NCBI GenBank assembly: GCA_944389145.1
Contig: CALXLH010000008.1
Location: forward strand, 48,461 to 112,460
Origin: an uncultured Spirochaetaceae bacterium
GTDB lineage: Bacteria > Spirochaetota > Spirochaetia > Sphaerochaetales > Sphaerochaetaceae
Direction of reading: 5' to 3'
DNA length: 64,000 nt
The notes below the pieces were generated by a model, which was not told where the DNA came from, did not search any database, and saw only the letters and a list, made by a program, of their open reading frames with translations. This document shows positions 33,976 to 42,933 of this stretch, one piece after another. How positions within the stretch are numbered: the first letter of the stretch is position 1; each line of letters begins with the position of its first letter. Both the position numbers and the translations under genes were made by a program.

Positions 33976-34007
33976 ACCCTGATGATAACTCCGTATGCAA
34001 GAAAGGT

Positions 34008-34050
34008 CTGCCCTCCGGGAAAGGAAAGGAATTGCCGATCCGGAGGGCAG
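34008..34050 (-). other. Stem-loop between the sulfatase and butyrate kinase genes
   Basis: CTGCCCTCCGG (34008-34018) pairs perfectly with CCGGAGGGCAG (34040-34050) across a 21-base loop. No T-run follows, so it may protect or process the sulfatase message. Confidence 0.5.
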
Positions 34051-34061
34051 CGATAGATCAT

Positions 34062-35516
34062 TCAGGCATTCTTGCCCTTGTTCGAGTAGCCTGTCGGAGG
34101 CGGCCAATGATAGCCGCGCTGATTATACAGGCCGAAATCAGGGGAGGAGGAGGTTACCGGCGGATCGAATCCCTTGAAGGTACCGTTATCGAGCCACCCT
34201 AGGTCATCGCCGTATATGCTATCGGCAAGAAGCCTCTTCATGCGTTCCATGACGGATGAAAGCGAAGGATCGGAGGAAAGATCATGCTCCTCCTTCCTGT
34301 CATTCTCCATATCAAAGAGCTGGAAGACATTTCCGCAAGGATAGTAGATGAGCTTGTAGCGGTCATCCCTTATCATCCTCGTGGACTTCGTCCCTTCGCT
34401 TACCTCTCCATAGATATAGTCACGCTTCACATCGCCGAAGATCGATATGCCATCCATCTGAGGAATGTCCTCTATGCCACAGAGCGAAAGAAGCGTAGGC
34501 ATGACATCCGCAACCGAGCACAGCCTGTCCTCAAAGCCCTTTCCACGATACTCCTGCATCGGCTTGCCGCTGAAGATCAGCGGGATGGATGCAGAACCCT
34601 CATAGAAGAGCCTCTTGGCGACCATGCCATGATCGAAGAGCATATCGCCATGATCGCTCATGAACACGATGATCGTATCATCGAGCATGCTCAGCTCACG
34701 GAGAGTACCCAGAAGCATCCTGATGCTGTAGTCGATATGCGTGCACTGAGCCATGAAGGCCTTTCTGGCAGCCTCCACCTCGCGGGGACTATAAGAGGAG
34801 GCCATCTTCCTCATCTCACGGATGATCCACTCATCGTTCCAGTCATCTGCGTAGACCGGATCGAGGACGGTATCCTCATACTTATCCAGGAATGCCTTTA
34901 GGGGCACGAGAGGCGGATGAGGATACTGATACGAGACATAGAAGAATGCAGGGCGCGTCGGATCATGCCTCATCATCTCCTTCATCATCATCTTCGTGAC
35001 CCAGCTTGTCTCATGAGCCTCTTCCGGCAGATGCCAGGGACGGGTGTAATAGGTATTATTGCCCATGCCATGCATGAACTGCTCACCGGTGTATCCATGC
35101 TCCCCCATCCATATCTGATGATCATCGGTCATGCCGAACTCATAGCGGCCCTCTTCCGTGATCAGCGCCTCATCGAATCCGATACGGTCCCGCTGAGGAT
35201 AGACATGGAGCTTGCCGACCGCTATCGTCTGATAGCCTGCATCGTGGAAGACAGAGGCCATCGTAGGCACATCCGGCATCGGCATCCTGTCTGAATAGAC
35301 CCTGTCCCCGTGATGACGGGGCGAAAGCCCAGTCATCAGGGAGCGTCTGGCAGGAATGCATACAGGGCATTCGCTGTACGCATTCTCCATCCTTATGCCT
35401 TCGCTGGCGAGGAAGTCTATCGTAGGCGTCATGACATCGGAACGCCCCTCGTGACCGAATAGATATCCCGGCCACTCATCAACGCATATGAAGAGAACGT
35501 TCTTCCTCTTATCCAT
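34062..35516 (-). CDS. Type I sulfatase family protein
   Basis: 484 residues without signal peptide. The formylglycine motif C53-I-P-A-R lies in ECPVCIPARRSLMTG, with metal-binding D13 in FICVDEWPG and the later FMSDHGDMLFDHGM. Such enzymes remove sulfate from sugars or other esters after an anaerobic or aerobic maturase converts the cysteine. Lack of an export signal suggests it acts on imported substrate. It starts ten bases after dctM, so substrate and TRAP transport are probably linked. Confidence 0.87.
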   Translation of the reverse strand: MDKRKNVLFICVDEWPGYLFGHEGRSDVMTPTIDFLASEGIRMENAYSECPVCIPARRSLMTGLSPRHHGDRVYSDRMPMPDVPTMASVFHDAGYQTIAVGKLHVYPQRDRIGFDEALITEEGRYEFGMTDDHQIWMGEHGYTGEQFMHGMGNNTYYTRPWHLPEEAHETSWVTKMMMKEMMRHDPTRPAFFYVSYQYPHPPLVPLKAFLDKYEDTVLDPVYADDWNDEWIIREMRKMASSYSPREVEAARKAFMAQCTHIDYSIRMLLGTLRELSMLDDTIIVFMSDHGDMLFDHGMVAKRLFYEGSASIPLIFSGKPMQEYRGKGFEDRLCSVADVMPTLLSLCGIEDIPQMDGISIFGDVKRDYIYGEVSEGTKSTRMIRDDRYKLIYYPCGNVFQLFDMENDRKEEHDLSSDPSLSSVMERMKRLLADSIYGDDLGWLDNGTFKGFDPPVTSSSPDFGLYNQRGYHWPPPTGYSNKGKNA

Positions 35517-35526
35517 GCATTCCTCC

Positions 35527-36822
35527 TCAGATCAGGCCGAGCGTAGTCGGCAGCCAGAGCGAGAGCGCCGGAACATAAGTCAGCAGCATAAGGACGATGA
35601 ACATGACCACGAGAAGCGGGAATACCGCCTTGGTAAGCTTCTCGATCGATATTCCTGATATACCGCTTCCGACGAAGAGTACTCCGCCTACCGGTGGCGT
35701 GATCAGGCCGATTCCGCAGTTGAGGATGAGGATCATGCCGAACTGGATCAGGCTGACATCGATCGCCTGCAGGATAGGAACAAGGATCGGAGTGACGATA
35801 ACGATGATCGATGCCATTCCGAGGATCATTCCCAGAAGCAGGATGATGATGTTGATAAGCAGCAGAAGCAGGAACTTGCTCTGCGTGAGCGCAAGCATCC
35901 CCTCTACGACCATCTGCGGGATATTAAGGTATGCTATGCAGTACCCGAACGGTCCTGACGCGGCAATGAGCAGCAGGATCGGAGCCAGCGTCTTTACGCT
36001 GTTCATCATCATCGGGAATACTTCCTTCCACTTCATCTCCCTGTACACGAAGATAGAAATGACGATGGAATAGAGCACGGCGACAGCGGCGCTCTCAGTA
36101 GCGGTGAAGAAGCCAGAGACGACGCCTACAAGGACGATGAGGATCGTGCCGACGCCCCAGATGGAGGACCAGATAGCCTTCAGGAGATTCTTGATCGAGA
36201 ATGGCGTTCCCTTAGGATAGTTCCTCTTCACGGAGATGATGTAGCAGTAGATCATGAATGCGACGGCAAGCAGCACGCCTGGAACGATTCCGGCCATGAA
36301 GAGCGCGCTTACGGAAAGCCCGCCGGCGGCCATCGAGTAGATGATCATGTTGTGCGATGGAGGAATAAGCATGCCCTCTACCGAGCTAGACATCGTGATC
36401 GCGGTAGCGAAGTCCTTGTCATAGCCATTCTTCTCCATCATCGGGATAACGATAGGGCCAAGGGATGCGCAGTCAGCGGTAGCGGATCCTGAGACGCCGC
36501 CGAAGAGAAGGCTGTCGCAGCAGTTTACCATCGCGAGGCCTCCCCTCATCCAGCCTACTGTGGCATCGGCAAGCTGTACCAAGCGGTCGCTTATGCCACC
36601 CTTCGCCATGACATCACCGGCGAAGATGAAGAACGGGATCGCGAGGAACGTGAATCCATCGATGCCATCAACAAGCTGGCTTATTACCATCAATGGCGGC
36701 ATGCCCATATAGATGAACGTGAATATCGAGGCGCCTATCATCGCGTAGGATATATGCGCACCGAGGAATATCATTACGAAGAAGCTACCGAGAAGGATAG
36801 CGATTGCACCGGCATCAACCAT
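35527..36822 (-). CDS. dctM: TRAP transporter large permease DctM
   Basis: 431 residues, about twelve spans. The family block GGVSGSATADCASLGPIVIPMM lies near 112 and IGLITPPVGGVLFVGSGISG near 372. DctM is the sodium-coupled transport channel of TRAP systems. Its start overlaps the dctQ stop by one base. Confidence 0.95.
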   Translation of the reverse strand: MVDAGAIAILLGSFFVMIFLGAHISYAMIGASIFTFIYMGMPPLMVISQLVDGIDGFTFLAIPFFIFAGDVMAKGGISDRLVQLADATVGWMRGGLAMVNCCDSLLFGGVSGSATADCASLGPIVIPMMEKNGYDKDFATAITMSSSVEGMLIPPSHNMIIYSMAAGGLSVSALFMAGIVPGVLLAVAFMIYCYIISVKRNYPKGTPFSIKNLLKAIWSSIWGVGTILIVLVGVVSGFFTATESAAVAVLYSIVISIFVYREMKWKEVFPMMMNSVKTLAPILLLIAASGPFGYCIAYLNIPQMVVEGMLALTQSKFLLLLLINIIILLLGMILGMASIIVIVTPILVPILQAIDVSLIQFGMILILNCGIGLITPPVGGVLFVGSGISGISIEKLTKAVFPLLVVMFIVLMLLTYVPALSLWLPTTLGLI

Positions 36823-37316
36823 CAGAAACCTCCTTTGATAAGTCTTCCGATCGTCATGAAGAGGCTGTAGATGCCACCGACGACGATCGAGATATAGTTA
36901 AGGGACTGAGGCCAGCCCGTAGCAGACATCCTTGCCATCGATGAGAGCGAGGAGAGGCTTATGCCGTAGTATATCCAGTAGATGCTGACGAAGAGCAGAA
37001 GCACATATGCAAGGATTGACAGGACCTTCCTTGCAGGCTTCGGAAAGAGATTGACGAACACTGTCATATTGGCATGCTTGTTATCATAGATGCCATAGCC
37101 TGCGCTTGCGAAGCAGAGCCATACAAGGCAGAGGACAGCCAGTTCCTGTGTCCATCTCGGCTGCCTTACGAAGTGAGCGAAGCGGCCGATGACCCCATAT
37201 GTCACCGAGAAGATCATCACGATGAACACAAGCGCGCAGAATGCAAGCATTATGCGTGTGAATATTGAGGCGAACTTATCGTACTTCTGAACGATCTCAG
37301 AACGATTGATACTCAT
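36822..37316 (-). CDS. dctQ: TRAP transporter small permease DctQ
   Basis: 164 residues with four spans and the DctQ core RWTQELAVLCLVWLCFASAG near 60. It scaffolds DctM in the inner membrane. The start MSINRSEIVQ follows CAGGAG; the frame is open eight codons further upstream. Confidence 0.92.
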   Translation of the reverse strand: MSINRSEIVQKYDKFASIFTRIMLAFCALVFIVMIFSVTYGVIGRFAHFVRQPRWTQELAVLCLVWLCFASAGYGIYDNKHANMTVFVNLFPKPARKVLSILAYVLLLFVSIYWIYYGISLSSLSSMARMSATGWPQSLNYISIVVGGIYSLFMTIGRLIKGGF

Positions 37317-37338
37317 TTTGACTCCTGTTGATAAAGGC

Positions 37339-37362
37339 AAGGCGCCTTTGCAACGGCGCCCT
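37339..37362 (-). other. Stem-loop between dctP and dctQ
   Basis: GGCGCC (37341-37346) and GGCGCC (37355-37360) form a six-base core stem around eight bases, again directly after a binding-protein gene. Confidence 0.4.
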
Positions 37363-37382
37363 GCATCGTTATTCGGCTAACC

Positions 37383-38399
37383 TCAGCGGGCCGCGTCTAT
37401 CTGAGCGATGATCTCAGCATATTCTTCGCCGTACTTGTCGTAGACGGATGCGCAAGCTTCCTTCCACTCAGCGACATCGACTTCCGTCACCTTGACGCCG
37501 GCGGCAGCCATCTGCTCAAGATATTCGGCATCAGCGGCATCAGAGATCTCCTCGAAGTATCCGATGGACTCATTGAAGCATTCCTGGATAAGGGCCTGGT
37601 CCTCGGCAGAGAGCTTGTTCCACACAGCCTCTGAGAAGAGGATGAGGTTCGGGCTGATCTCATGCTGGTCAAGGACGTAGTACTTGGCAATCTCAGGATA
37701 GGCGTTGGTCACATAACCCGAAAGCGGCTGCTCTGCGCCATCGACGATTCCAGACTGGAGAGCCGTGAAAAGCTCTGAGAAGTCAACGGCCTGTGCCGTG
37801 GCTCCAAGGGCCTCGATGGCATCGTAGTATACAGCGCCTTCCTGGCATCTGATGAGCAGTCCCTTCATATCCTCAGGATGCTGTACATCCTTCTCTGTGA
37901 AGAAGTAGTTTCTGGCAGATTCCTGATAAGCTCCAAGGCATACGATACGCGTGCCGGCCTCCTGGACATAGCGGAAGAGAGCCTGTCCGTCCTCGCTCTT
38001 CTCGAAGCGCCTTGCATGCTCCACCGAATCAAAGAGATAAGGCAGGGAGAACACGCGCAGGAGAGGTGCGCCGTAATCAGCGATGACTCCGCCCATGAGC
38101 ATTGCCGCATCGATCGTGCCTGTCTGAAGGCCCTGCACCGTGCTTGGCTTGCTGCCGAGAACGCCGCTGTAATAGAGCTGGAACTTCATGCGGCCGCCGC
38201 TCTTCTCCTCCAGAAGATCGCTGAATCTCTGGATACCCATAGAAAGCGGGTGGCTCTGTCCGTTCTGCAAGGCAAAGCGGAATACTATCTCATCGCTGCT
38301 GGATGAGGATGCTTCCTTGCTTCCTCCTGCGAAGATGGTCTGGGATGCGAGTGTCAGCAAGATGACAAGAACAACTGCGATATACCATTTTCCTTTCAT
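37383..38399 (-). CDS. dctP: TRAP transporter binding protein DctP
   Basis: 338 residues. The signal peptide ends QTIFA, then GGSKEA and a serine run, with no lipobox. DctP features include FALQNGQSHPLSMGIQRF at the mature start. ARNYFFTEKDVQHPEDMKGL holds the conserved Arg region, and GIVDGAEQPL lies near 210. A ligand of uronate or sugar-acid type is likely from the neighbouring sulfatase and the uronate genes in this window, but this is inference. Confidence 0.92.
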   Translation of the reverse strand: MKGKWYIAVVLVILLTLASQTIFAGGSKEASSSSSDEIVFRFALQNGQSHPLSMGIQRFSDLLEEKSGGRMKFQLYYSGVLGSKPSTVQGLQTGTIDAAMLMGGVIADYGAPLLRVFSLPYLFDSVEHARRFEKSEDGQALFRYVQEAGTRIVCLGAYQESARNYFFTEKDVQHPEDMKGLLIRCQEGAVYYDAIEALGATAQAVDFSELFTALQSGIVDGAEQPLSGYVTNAYPEIAKYYVLDQHEISPNLILFSEAVWNKLSAEDQALIQECFNESIGYFEEISDAADAEYLEQMAAAGVKVTEVDVAEWKEACASVYDKYGEEYAEIIAQIDAAR

Positions 38400-38465
38400 G
38401 GCAATCCTCCTTTCCTTTCTGCAGATAGTCTAGCGGATGGACAGGAAGATGGTTATGGTTGAAAA

Positions 38466-39200
38466 TCACGAAAAATCGGACGATATCGACTTATCACCCA
38501 GCTTTCTCACATCCTTGGGGGGATAGCCCTTGATCCGCTTGAAGCACCTGCCGAAATAAGCAGGATCGCTGAAGCCGACGGATGACGAGGCTTCCGAGAC
38601 ATTCATGCCATGAAGCATCAGATCCTCAGCCTTATCCATGCGGAACCTTATCAGATACTCCACGATGGCACAGCCGAACTCCTTGCGGAAGGCCCTTCCT
38701 ATATACGACTTGTCCATGCCGAGGACATCGGCGATCTCCTGCAGCGATATCTGCCGCGCATAGTTATCCTCGATATACTGATACACCCTCTGGGCAACGC
38801 TCCTGCTCCCGTAGCTCTCGGAACTCTCCCAGTACTGCGAGATGAAGCGTCCGATGCATTCACGGAACGTGCTCATCGAATATGGCTTGAGTATATAGTC
38901 AAAGACGTTCTTCCTGATCGACTGCCTGAGATACTCATAGTCAGAATATGCCGTGACCATCACGATCCGGGCATCAGGACGGAGCATGTTCACGCGGTCG
39001 ATGAAATCCACGCCATTGACATCCGGAAGGTTCACATCGAGCATCACGAGGTCCCATCCGGACTTCTCAAGCTGCAGCTCGGCACTGCGGCCATCTGATG
39101 CAAGCCCCACCGAGGAGAACTCAGTCGGATAGCTCATCCTGAAGAGCTTTTCAAGCGCAATGCGCTCTATAGGATTGTCCTCAACGATCAGGACACGCAT
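38466..39200 (-). CDS. Response regulator, YesN-type (receiver plus AraC HTH)
   Basis: 244 residues. The N-terminal receiver has the phospho-acceptor Asp in WDLVMLDVNLPDVNG near 55, and the C-terminal AraC-type DNA-binding domain (ISLQEIADVLGMDKSYIGRAF, one HTH) begins near 150. It overlaps the kinase gene by 20 bases. With the TRAP genes directly downstream on the same strand, it most likely activates them. Confidence 0.92.
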   Translation of the reverse strand: MRVLIVEDNPIERIALEKLFRMSYPTEFSSVGLASDGRSAELQLEKSGWDLVMLDVNLPDVNGVDFIDRVNMLRPDARIVMVTAYSDYEYLRQSIRKNVFDYILKPYSMSTFRECIGRFISQYWESSESYGSRSVAQRVYQYIEDNYARQISLQEIADVLGMDKSYIGRAFRKEFGCAIVEYLIRFRMDKAEDLMLHGMNVSEASSSVGFSDPAYFGRCFKRIKGYPPKDVRKLGDKSISSDFS

Positions 39201-40650
39201 CTGCCGCCTCCTCGGGGAACCTTAGCACGATGGTGGTATGCCTGCCAACGATACTCGATACGCGTATCAGGTCATTCCTGCCATACTGTAGCTCAAGGCG
39301 CCGCCTTATGTTATTGAGCCCTATTCCCTTACGGTTCGCTCTCAAGGCCTCCTCGGGATTCTCTATCCCGACCCCGTCATCCTTTATCGTCACTTCCGTG
39401 GCACCATCGCCTTCACCGATGAATATCTTTATGGATATCGCCTTCCGATCATGGCCAAGACCATGCTTGAGGGCATTCTCCACCACGGGCTGTATGCACA
39501 TCGGTACTATAAGGCGCCCTGCCATGCCCTCCGCGCTCGCGTCGCCGGTGTACAGGATGCTGAACTCGATATCCTCCGCATGAGACATCTTATGCAGCCT
39601 TATGAAGGTCTCCACGATGGAAAGCTCGTCAGAGAGCTTCACCAGATGCTCCTTATTATATAGGCTGTAACGCAGTATCCTGCCTGTGCATTCGACCATA
39701 TCCAGGACCTGGGCCGGATCCTTTACCAGCACGGCCATGCCTATCTGATGCAGCGAGTTGAAGAGGAAGTGAGGATTCACCTGGGAGCGCAGCATATCCA
39801 TCTCGGAGGATATGAGCATCCTTCTCGCGGTCTCGTTCTTCAGCTTCTCGTCCAGGAGATTGCGCTCGAGCTCAGCCTTATCCTGTATCTCCTTGAAATA
39901 TACCGATAGCCTGTGCTTGAGCCTGTTTATGCCGACAAACAGGAGCCGGAACTCCTCGAAGCGTCCATTCTGGAGGTTAGGAACCTTCCAGTACCCCTTG
40001 GATATTCCCTCAAGATTCTCTATCGCCCTGCCGATGGCACTGCGTATCGTCATGCCGAACCAGAGGTAGAGGGAGGATATCATTATCGAGATCACGGCTA
40101 TGAACGCGAATGACAGGGCGGTCGTCCTAGATATCCTCGCCTCCTCCGCGGAATAACGCTCAAGCTCCATATCCATCTGGCTCTTGTAAAGCTCAAGTAT
40201 CTCCTCCGTATGGCACTCGATTCCGGTATCCACGTAATGCCTGTCGAGATAGAACGATGCCGGTGCGCTGCTGCTCTCTATCGTATTCCTCTGATACTCG
40301 TTGAAGGACTGGAGCCGCCTGAGGACATTACGCGTATCAGCATCCTCATCATACGCCAGGAGGAACGATCCTATCGCCTCATCCAAGGCCGCAGTGGCGC
40401 TCTCATACTGAGCCATCCCGTCATCCTCGCCGCCTGACAGCGATACGAGGTCCAGCGAGCTTCCTACCTCCATCAGCGACACGAATATGCGATTCCACCG
40501 GCTGGAATAATCCATCAGGAAGCTTGAGCTCGCGTACTGCTGCGATACATTGATGAAGAGGAAGGAAGAGAGCGCTATCACCAGTATCAGGAACAGCAGT
40601 CCCATGAATACGATAAAGCGTCCGATGCTCATGGATTTCAAGAGTGCCAT
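39181..40650 (-). CDS. Sensor histidine kinase, YesM/LytS type
   Basis: 489 residues. A first membrane span at about 10-32, an extracellular sensing part of about 150 residues and a second span near 190 are followed by a HAMP-like linker. The His_kinase domain has the phospho-His in RSQVNPHFLFNSLHQIG near 290. The ATPase N-box is PVVENALKHGLGHDR and a G-box GIGLNNIRRRL follows. It would sense a ligand outside the cytoplasm and phosphorylate the next-encoded regulator. No Shine-Dalgarno; an extended -10 ends six bases before ATG. Confidence 0.9.
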   Translation of the reverse strand: MALLKSMSIGRFIVFMGLLFLILVIALSSFLFINVSQQYASSSFLMDYSSRWNRIFVSLMEVGSSLDLVSLSGGEDDGMAQYESATAALDEAIGSFLLAYDEDADTRNVLRRLQSFNEYQRNTIESSSAPASFYLDRHYVDTGIECHTEEILELYKSQMDMELERYSAEEARISRTTALSFAFIAVISIMISSLYLWFGMTIRSAIGRAIENLEGISKGYWKVPNLQNGRFEEFRLLFVGINRLKHRLSVYFKEIQDKAELERNLLDEKLKNETARRMLISSEMDMLRSQVNPHFLFNSLHQIGMAVLVKDPAQVLDMVECTGRILRYSLYNKEHLVKLSDELSIVETFIRLHKMSHAEDIEFSILYTGDASAEGMAGRLIVPMCIQPVVENALKHGLGHDRKAISIKIFIGEGDGATEVTIKDDGVGIENPEEALRANRKGIGLNNIRRRLELQYGRNDLIRVSSIVGRHTTIVLRFPEEAADACPDR

Positions 40651-40656
40651 TTCATG

Positions 40657-40665
40657 ATTATAGCA
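40657..40665 (-). promoter_or_regulatory. Leaderless promoter of the histidine kinase gene
   Basis: TGCTATAAT, a consensus extended -10, lies on the minus strand with TATAAT ending six bases before the ATG at 40650. Transcription should start at or beside the start codon. This is the clearest example of the pattern. Confidence 0.6.
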
Positions 40666-40839
40666 CCATAGCCAACCTTGCAGGGTCGTAGAATGCGGAT
40701 GACGGATCCAGACAGATATGAAATGGATATGCAGATCAGAGGCAGAGCGCAAGAATATGCATGAATGCCCAGGATTATCAGGATAAGATATGCAATGATG
40801 CAGATGGTTCCAGGCAATGGGCCTAAGCTAAGGAAAGAC

Positions 40840-41985
40840 ATGGATAAGATCGTATTGATACCAGACTCATTCAAGGGCACGATGTCCAGCTCAGAGGTCA
40901 TCGCCATCATGAAGGAAAGGATACTGCGCCATCATCCCGATTGCTCGGTAGTATCGATCCCTGTTGCCGATGGAGGCGAAGGGAGCGTCGATTCCTTCCT
41001 CACCGCACTCGGAGGAGAGGAGATCAAGGTCAGGACAAGGGGGCCATGGAACGAGGAGATCGAGAGCTTCTACGGAATGCTTCCTGACAGCACCGCCGTC
41101 ATAGAGATGGCCGCCTCGGCAGGGCTGCCTCTGGTCGGCGACAGGAAGGATCCATCCCAGACGACCACCTACGGAGTCGGAGAGCTTATCCTCGATGCCG
41201 CCAGGCGCGGAGCAAGGCGTATCGTCATGGGACTCGGAGGAAGCGCAACCAACGATGCTGGATGCGGGGCAGCAGCAGCCTGCGGCGTCCGGTTCCTAGA
41301 TAATGATGGCAATCCGTTCCTGCCTACGGGAGGATCATTGGACAGGATCTGCCATATCGATCTCTCGACGATGGATGAGCGCGTGAAGGCCCTCCCCGTC
41401 ACGGCCATGTGCGATATAGACAACCCGTTCTACGGTCCGGCAGGAGCGGCTGCGATCTATGGACCTCAGAAAGGGGCCGGACCGGAAATGGTAGGATCGC
41501 TGGACAGGAAGATGAAGCATCTTGCCTCGATCATCAGAGATGAGCTTGGCATAGAGCTTCAGGAGATACCCGGGAGCGGGGCTGCAGGAGGCATGGGAGG
41601 CGGAATGAGGGCCTTCTTCTCCGCCCGCCTTCAGATGGGAATAGAGACAGTCCTGGAAATAACCGGGTTCGAAGCGCTGGCAGAAGGCGCCGATATGATC
41701 TTCACTGGAGAGGGAAGGATCGATAGCCAGTCGCTCCGCGGCAAGGTCGTGACAGGCGTCGCCCGCCGGGCAAAGAAGATGGGGATACCAGTCGTTGCGG
41801 TCGTCGGTGATATCGGGGATGACATAGACGCGATATATGACGAAGGCGTTGCAGGAATCTTCTCGATAAACCGCGTTGCGGTACCATATGAGGAAGCACG
41901 GCTCAGGGCACAAAGCGATATGCGTCTCACGATGGATAACATACTGAGGTTCATCGATGAGATGAGAAAGCTGTACAAGTACTGA
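40840..41985 (+). CDS. glxK: Glycerate kinase (GlxK/GarK family)
   Basis: 381 residues. The start MDKIVLIPDSFKGTMSS, PVADGGEGSVDSFL near 45, GLGGSATNDAGCGAAAACG near 130 and GMGGGMRAF near 250 identify the PF02595 family. It phosphorylates D-glycerate, usually at the 2-position. AAGGAAAG precedes the ATG. It is divergent from the kinase/TRAP operon and would suit tartronate-semialdehyde or hydroxypyruvate-derived glycerate. Confidence 0.93.
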   Translation: MDKIVLIPDSFKGTMSSSEVIAIMKERILRHHPDCSVVSIPVADGGEGSVDSFLTALGGEEIKVRTRGPWNEEIESFYGMLPDSTAVIEMAASAGLPLVGDRKDPSQTTTYGVGELILDAARRGARRIVMGLGGSATNDAGCGAAAACGVRFLDNDGNPFLPTGGSLDRICHIDLSTMDERVKALPVTAMCDIDNPFYGPAGAAAIYGPQKGAGPEMVGSLDRKMKHLASIIRDELGIELQEIPGSGAAGGMGGGMRAFFSARLQMGIETVLEITGFEALAEGADMIFTGEGRIDSQSLRGKVVTGVARRAKKMGIPVVAVVGDIGDDIDAIYDEGVAGIFSINRVAVPYEEARLRAQSDMRLTMDNILRFIDEMRKLYKY

Positions 41986-41991
41986 AAGCAA

Positions 41992-42017
41992 GATGGCGGA
42001 ACATATGCTCCGCCATC
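41992..42017. terminator. Bidirectional stem-loop after glxK and tRNA-Thr
   Basis: GATGGCGGA and TCCGCCATC form a perfect 9-bp stem around eight bases. On the minus strand it is followed by TTGCTTTC. It can end transcription from both convergent genes. Confidence 0.6.
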
Positions 42018-42023
42018 CTATAG

Positions 42024-42096
42024 AGCCCCCGGCCGGAATCGAACCGGCGACCTCAACCTTACCATGGTTGCGCTCTGCCGACTGAGCTACAAGGGC
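42024..42096 (-). tRNA. trnT: tRNA-Thr (GGT)
   Basis: A full cloverleaf on the minus strand. The acceptor GCCCTTG pairs with CGGGGGC with two wobbles, the anticodon arm is CAACC-ATGGTAA-GGTTG (anticodon GGT), and the T arm is GCCGG-TTCGATT-CCGGC. CCA is not encoded. The promoter TTGACA-17-TAAGGT lies at 42109-42137. Confidence 0.95.
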
Positions 42097-42108
42097 ACTG
42101 CATTGGCT

Positions 42109-42137
42109 ACCTTACAGAATCAAGGCATCTGTGTCAA
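42109..42137 (-). promoter_or_regulatory. Promoter of tRNA-Thr
   Basis: The minus strand has TTGACA (42132-42137), 17 bases, TAAGGT (42109-42114), ending 12 bases before the tRNA 5' end. Confidence 0.65.
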
Positions 42138-42154
42138 TATCAATTCCTGCTTCA

Positions 42155-42749
42155 TCATCCCACGCCTATGGATATCACAAAAGGAAGCGTGATGATCGAT
42201 ATGATCGTTGAAAGCGCGACGACACGGCCGGCATATCCATGATCAAGCCCGCACATCTCGGCATACACGGCTACATTGGATCCGACGGGAGCGCTTGCGG
42301 CTATCAGAACGGACAAGCGTACCATATCATCCAGGGGGAGGAAGCTGAGGATGAGCAGGGAAATCAGGGGAATGAGAAGCAGCCTGGCTGCCGATACGAT
42401 ATACAGGCGAGGCTCCAGGAAGATATCAAGAAGCCTTGACTGGGCAAGATAGAAGCCTATGACCAACATCGCAAGAGGCGCATTCATTCCGCCGATATAC
42501 GAGATCGTCCTCTCTGCAGCTTGCGGCACGGATGGGCCAAGACCGCATAGGAAAATCATCATGCCGATCAAGGTACTTGCCACTACGGGATTCAGCAGCG
42601 CCTTAGCAAATCCATCACGTCCTCCGCTACCCCGCATCAGCCTTACGCCATATGTCATCTGCAGCATATTCAGCAGGGCGACAAACGGAGCGATGCAGAA
42701 GACCATATCCGCACCAACGACAGCCACGGCGCTTATCATCCGGGATGCG
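42155..42749 (-). pseudogene. AEC carrier, N-terminal third deleted
   Basis: About 195 codons match only the C-terminal two thirds of an AEC carrier (LLNPVVASTLIGMMIFLCGLG, then SAPVGSNVAVYAEMCGLDH). Complete members have about 300 residues and ten spans; here the first three to four spans are gone. The upstream end runs out of frame into a LacI HTH fragment, so the pair records a deletion. Confidence 0.7.
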
Positions 42750-42887
42750 GTATCCAAGCCGAAGGCACGTCAGACGTATATTCTCAGCAGTCTCCTCGCT
42801 GACATTCCTGCGTCCGTTAAGGGCATTCGAGACCGTTGCGGGAGAGACTCCTGCAGCCTTTGCCACATCGATTATGGTCACGCTCAT
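42750..42887 (-). pseudogene. LacI-family regulator, only the HTH remains
   Basis: 46 residues, [20 protein letters not shown] followed by [15 protein letters not shown] and LGYR, form a complete LacI DNA-binding headpiece. The frame then loses all similarity ([12 protein letters not shown]) because it has joined AEC sequence in another frame. No effector domain remains. If expressed, a lone headpiece would bind weakly. Confidence 0.7.
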
Positions 42888-42933
42888 ATCAACCTCTCAC
42901 TAATAATAGCACGGCAGGAGGCTGAGAGAATGG

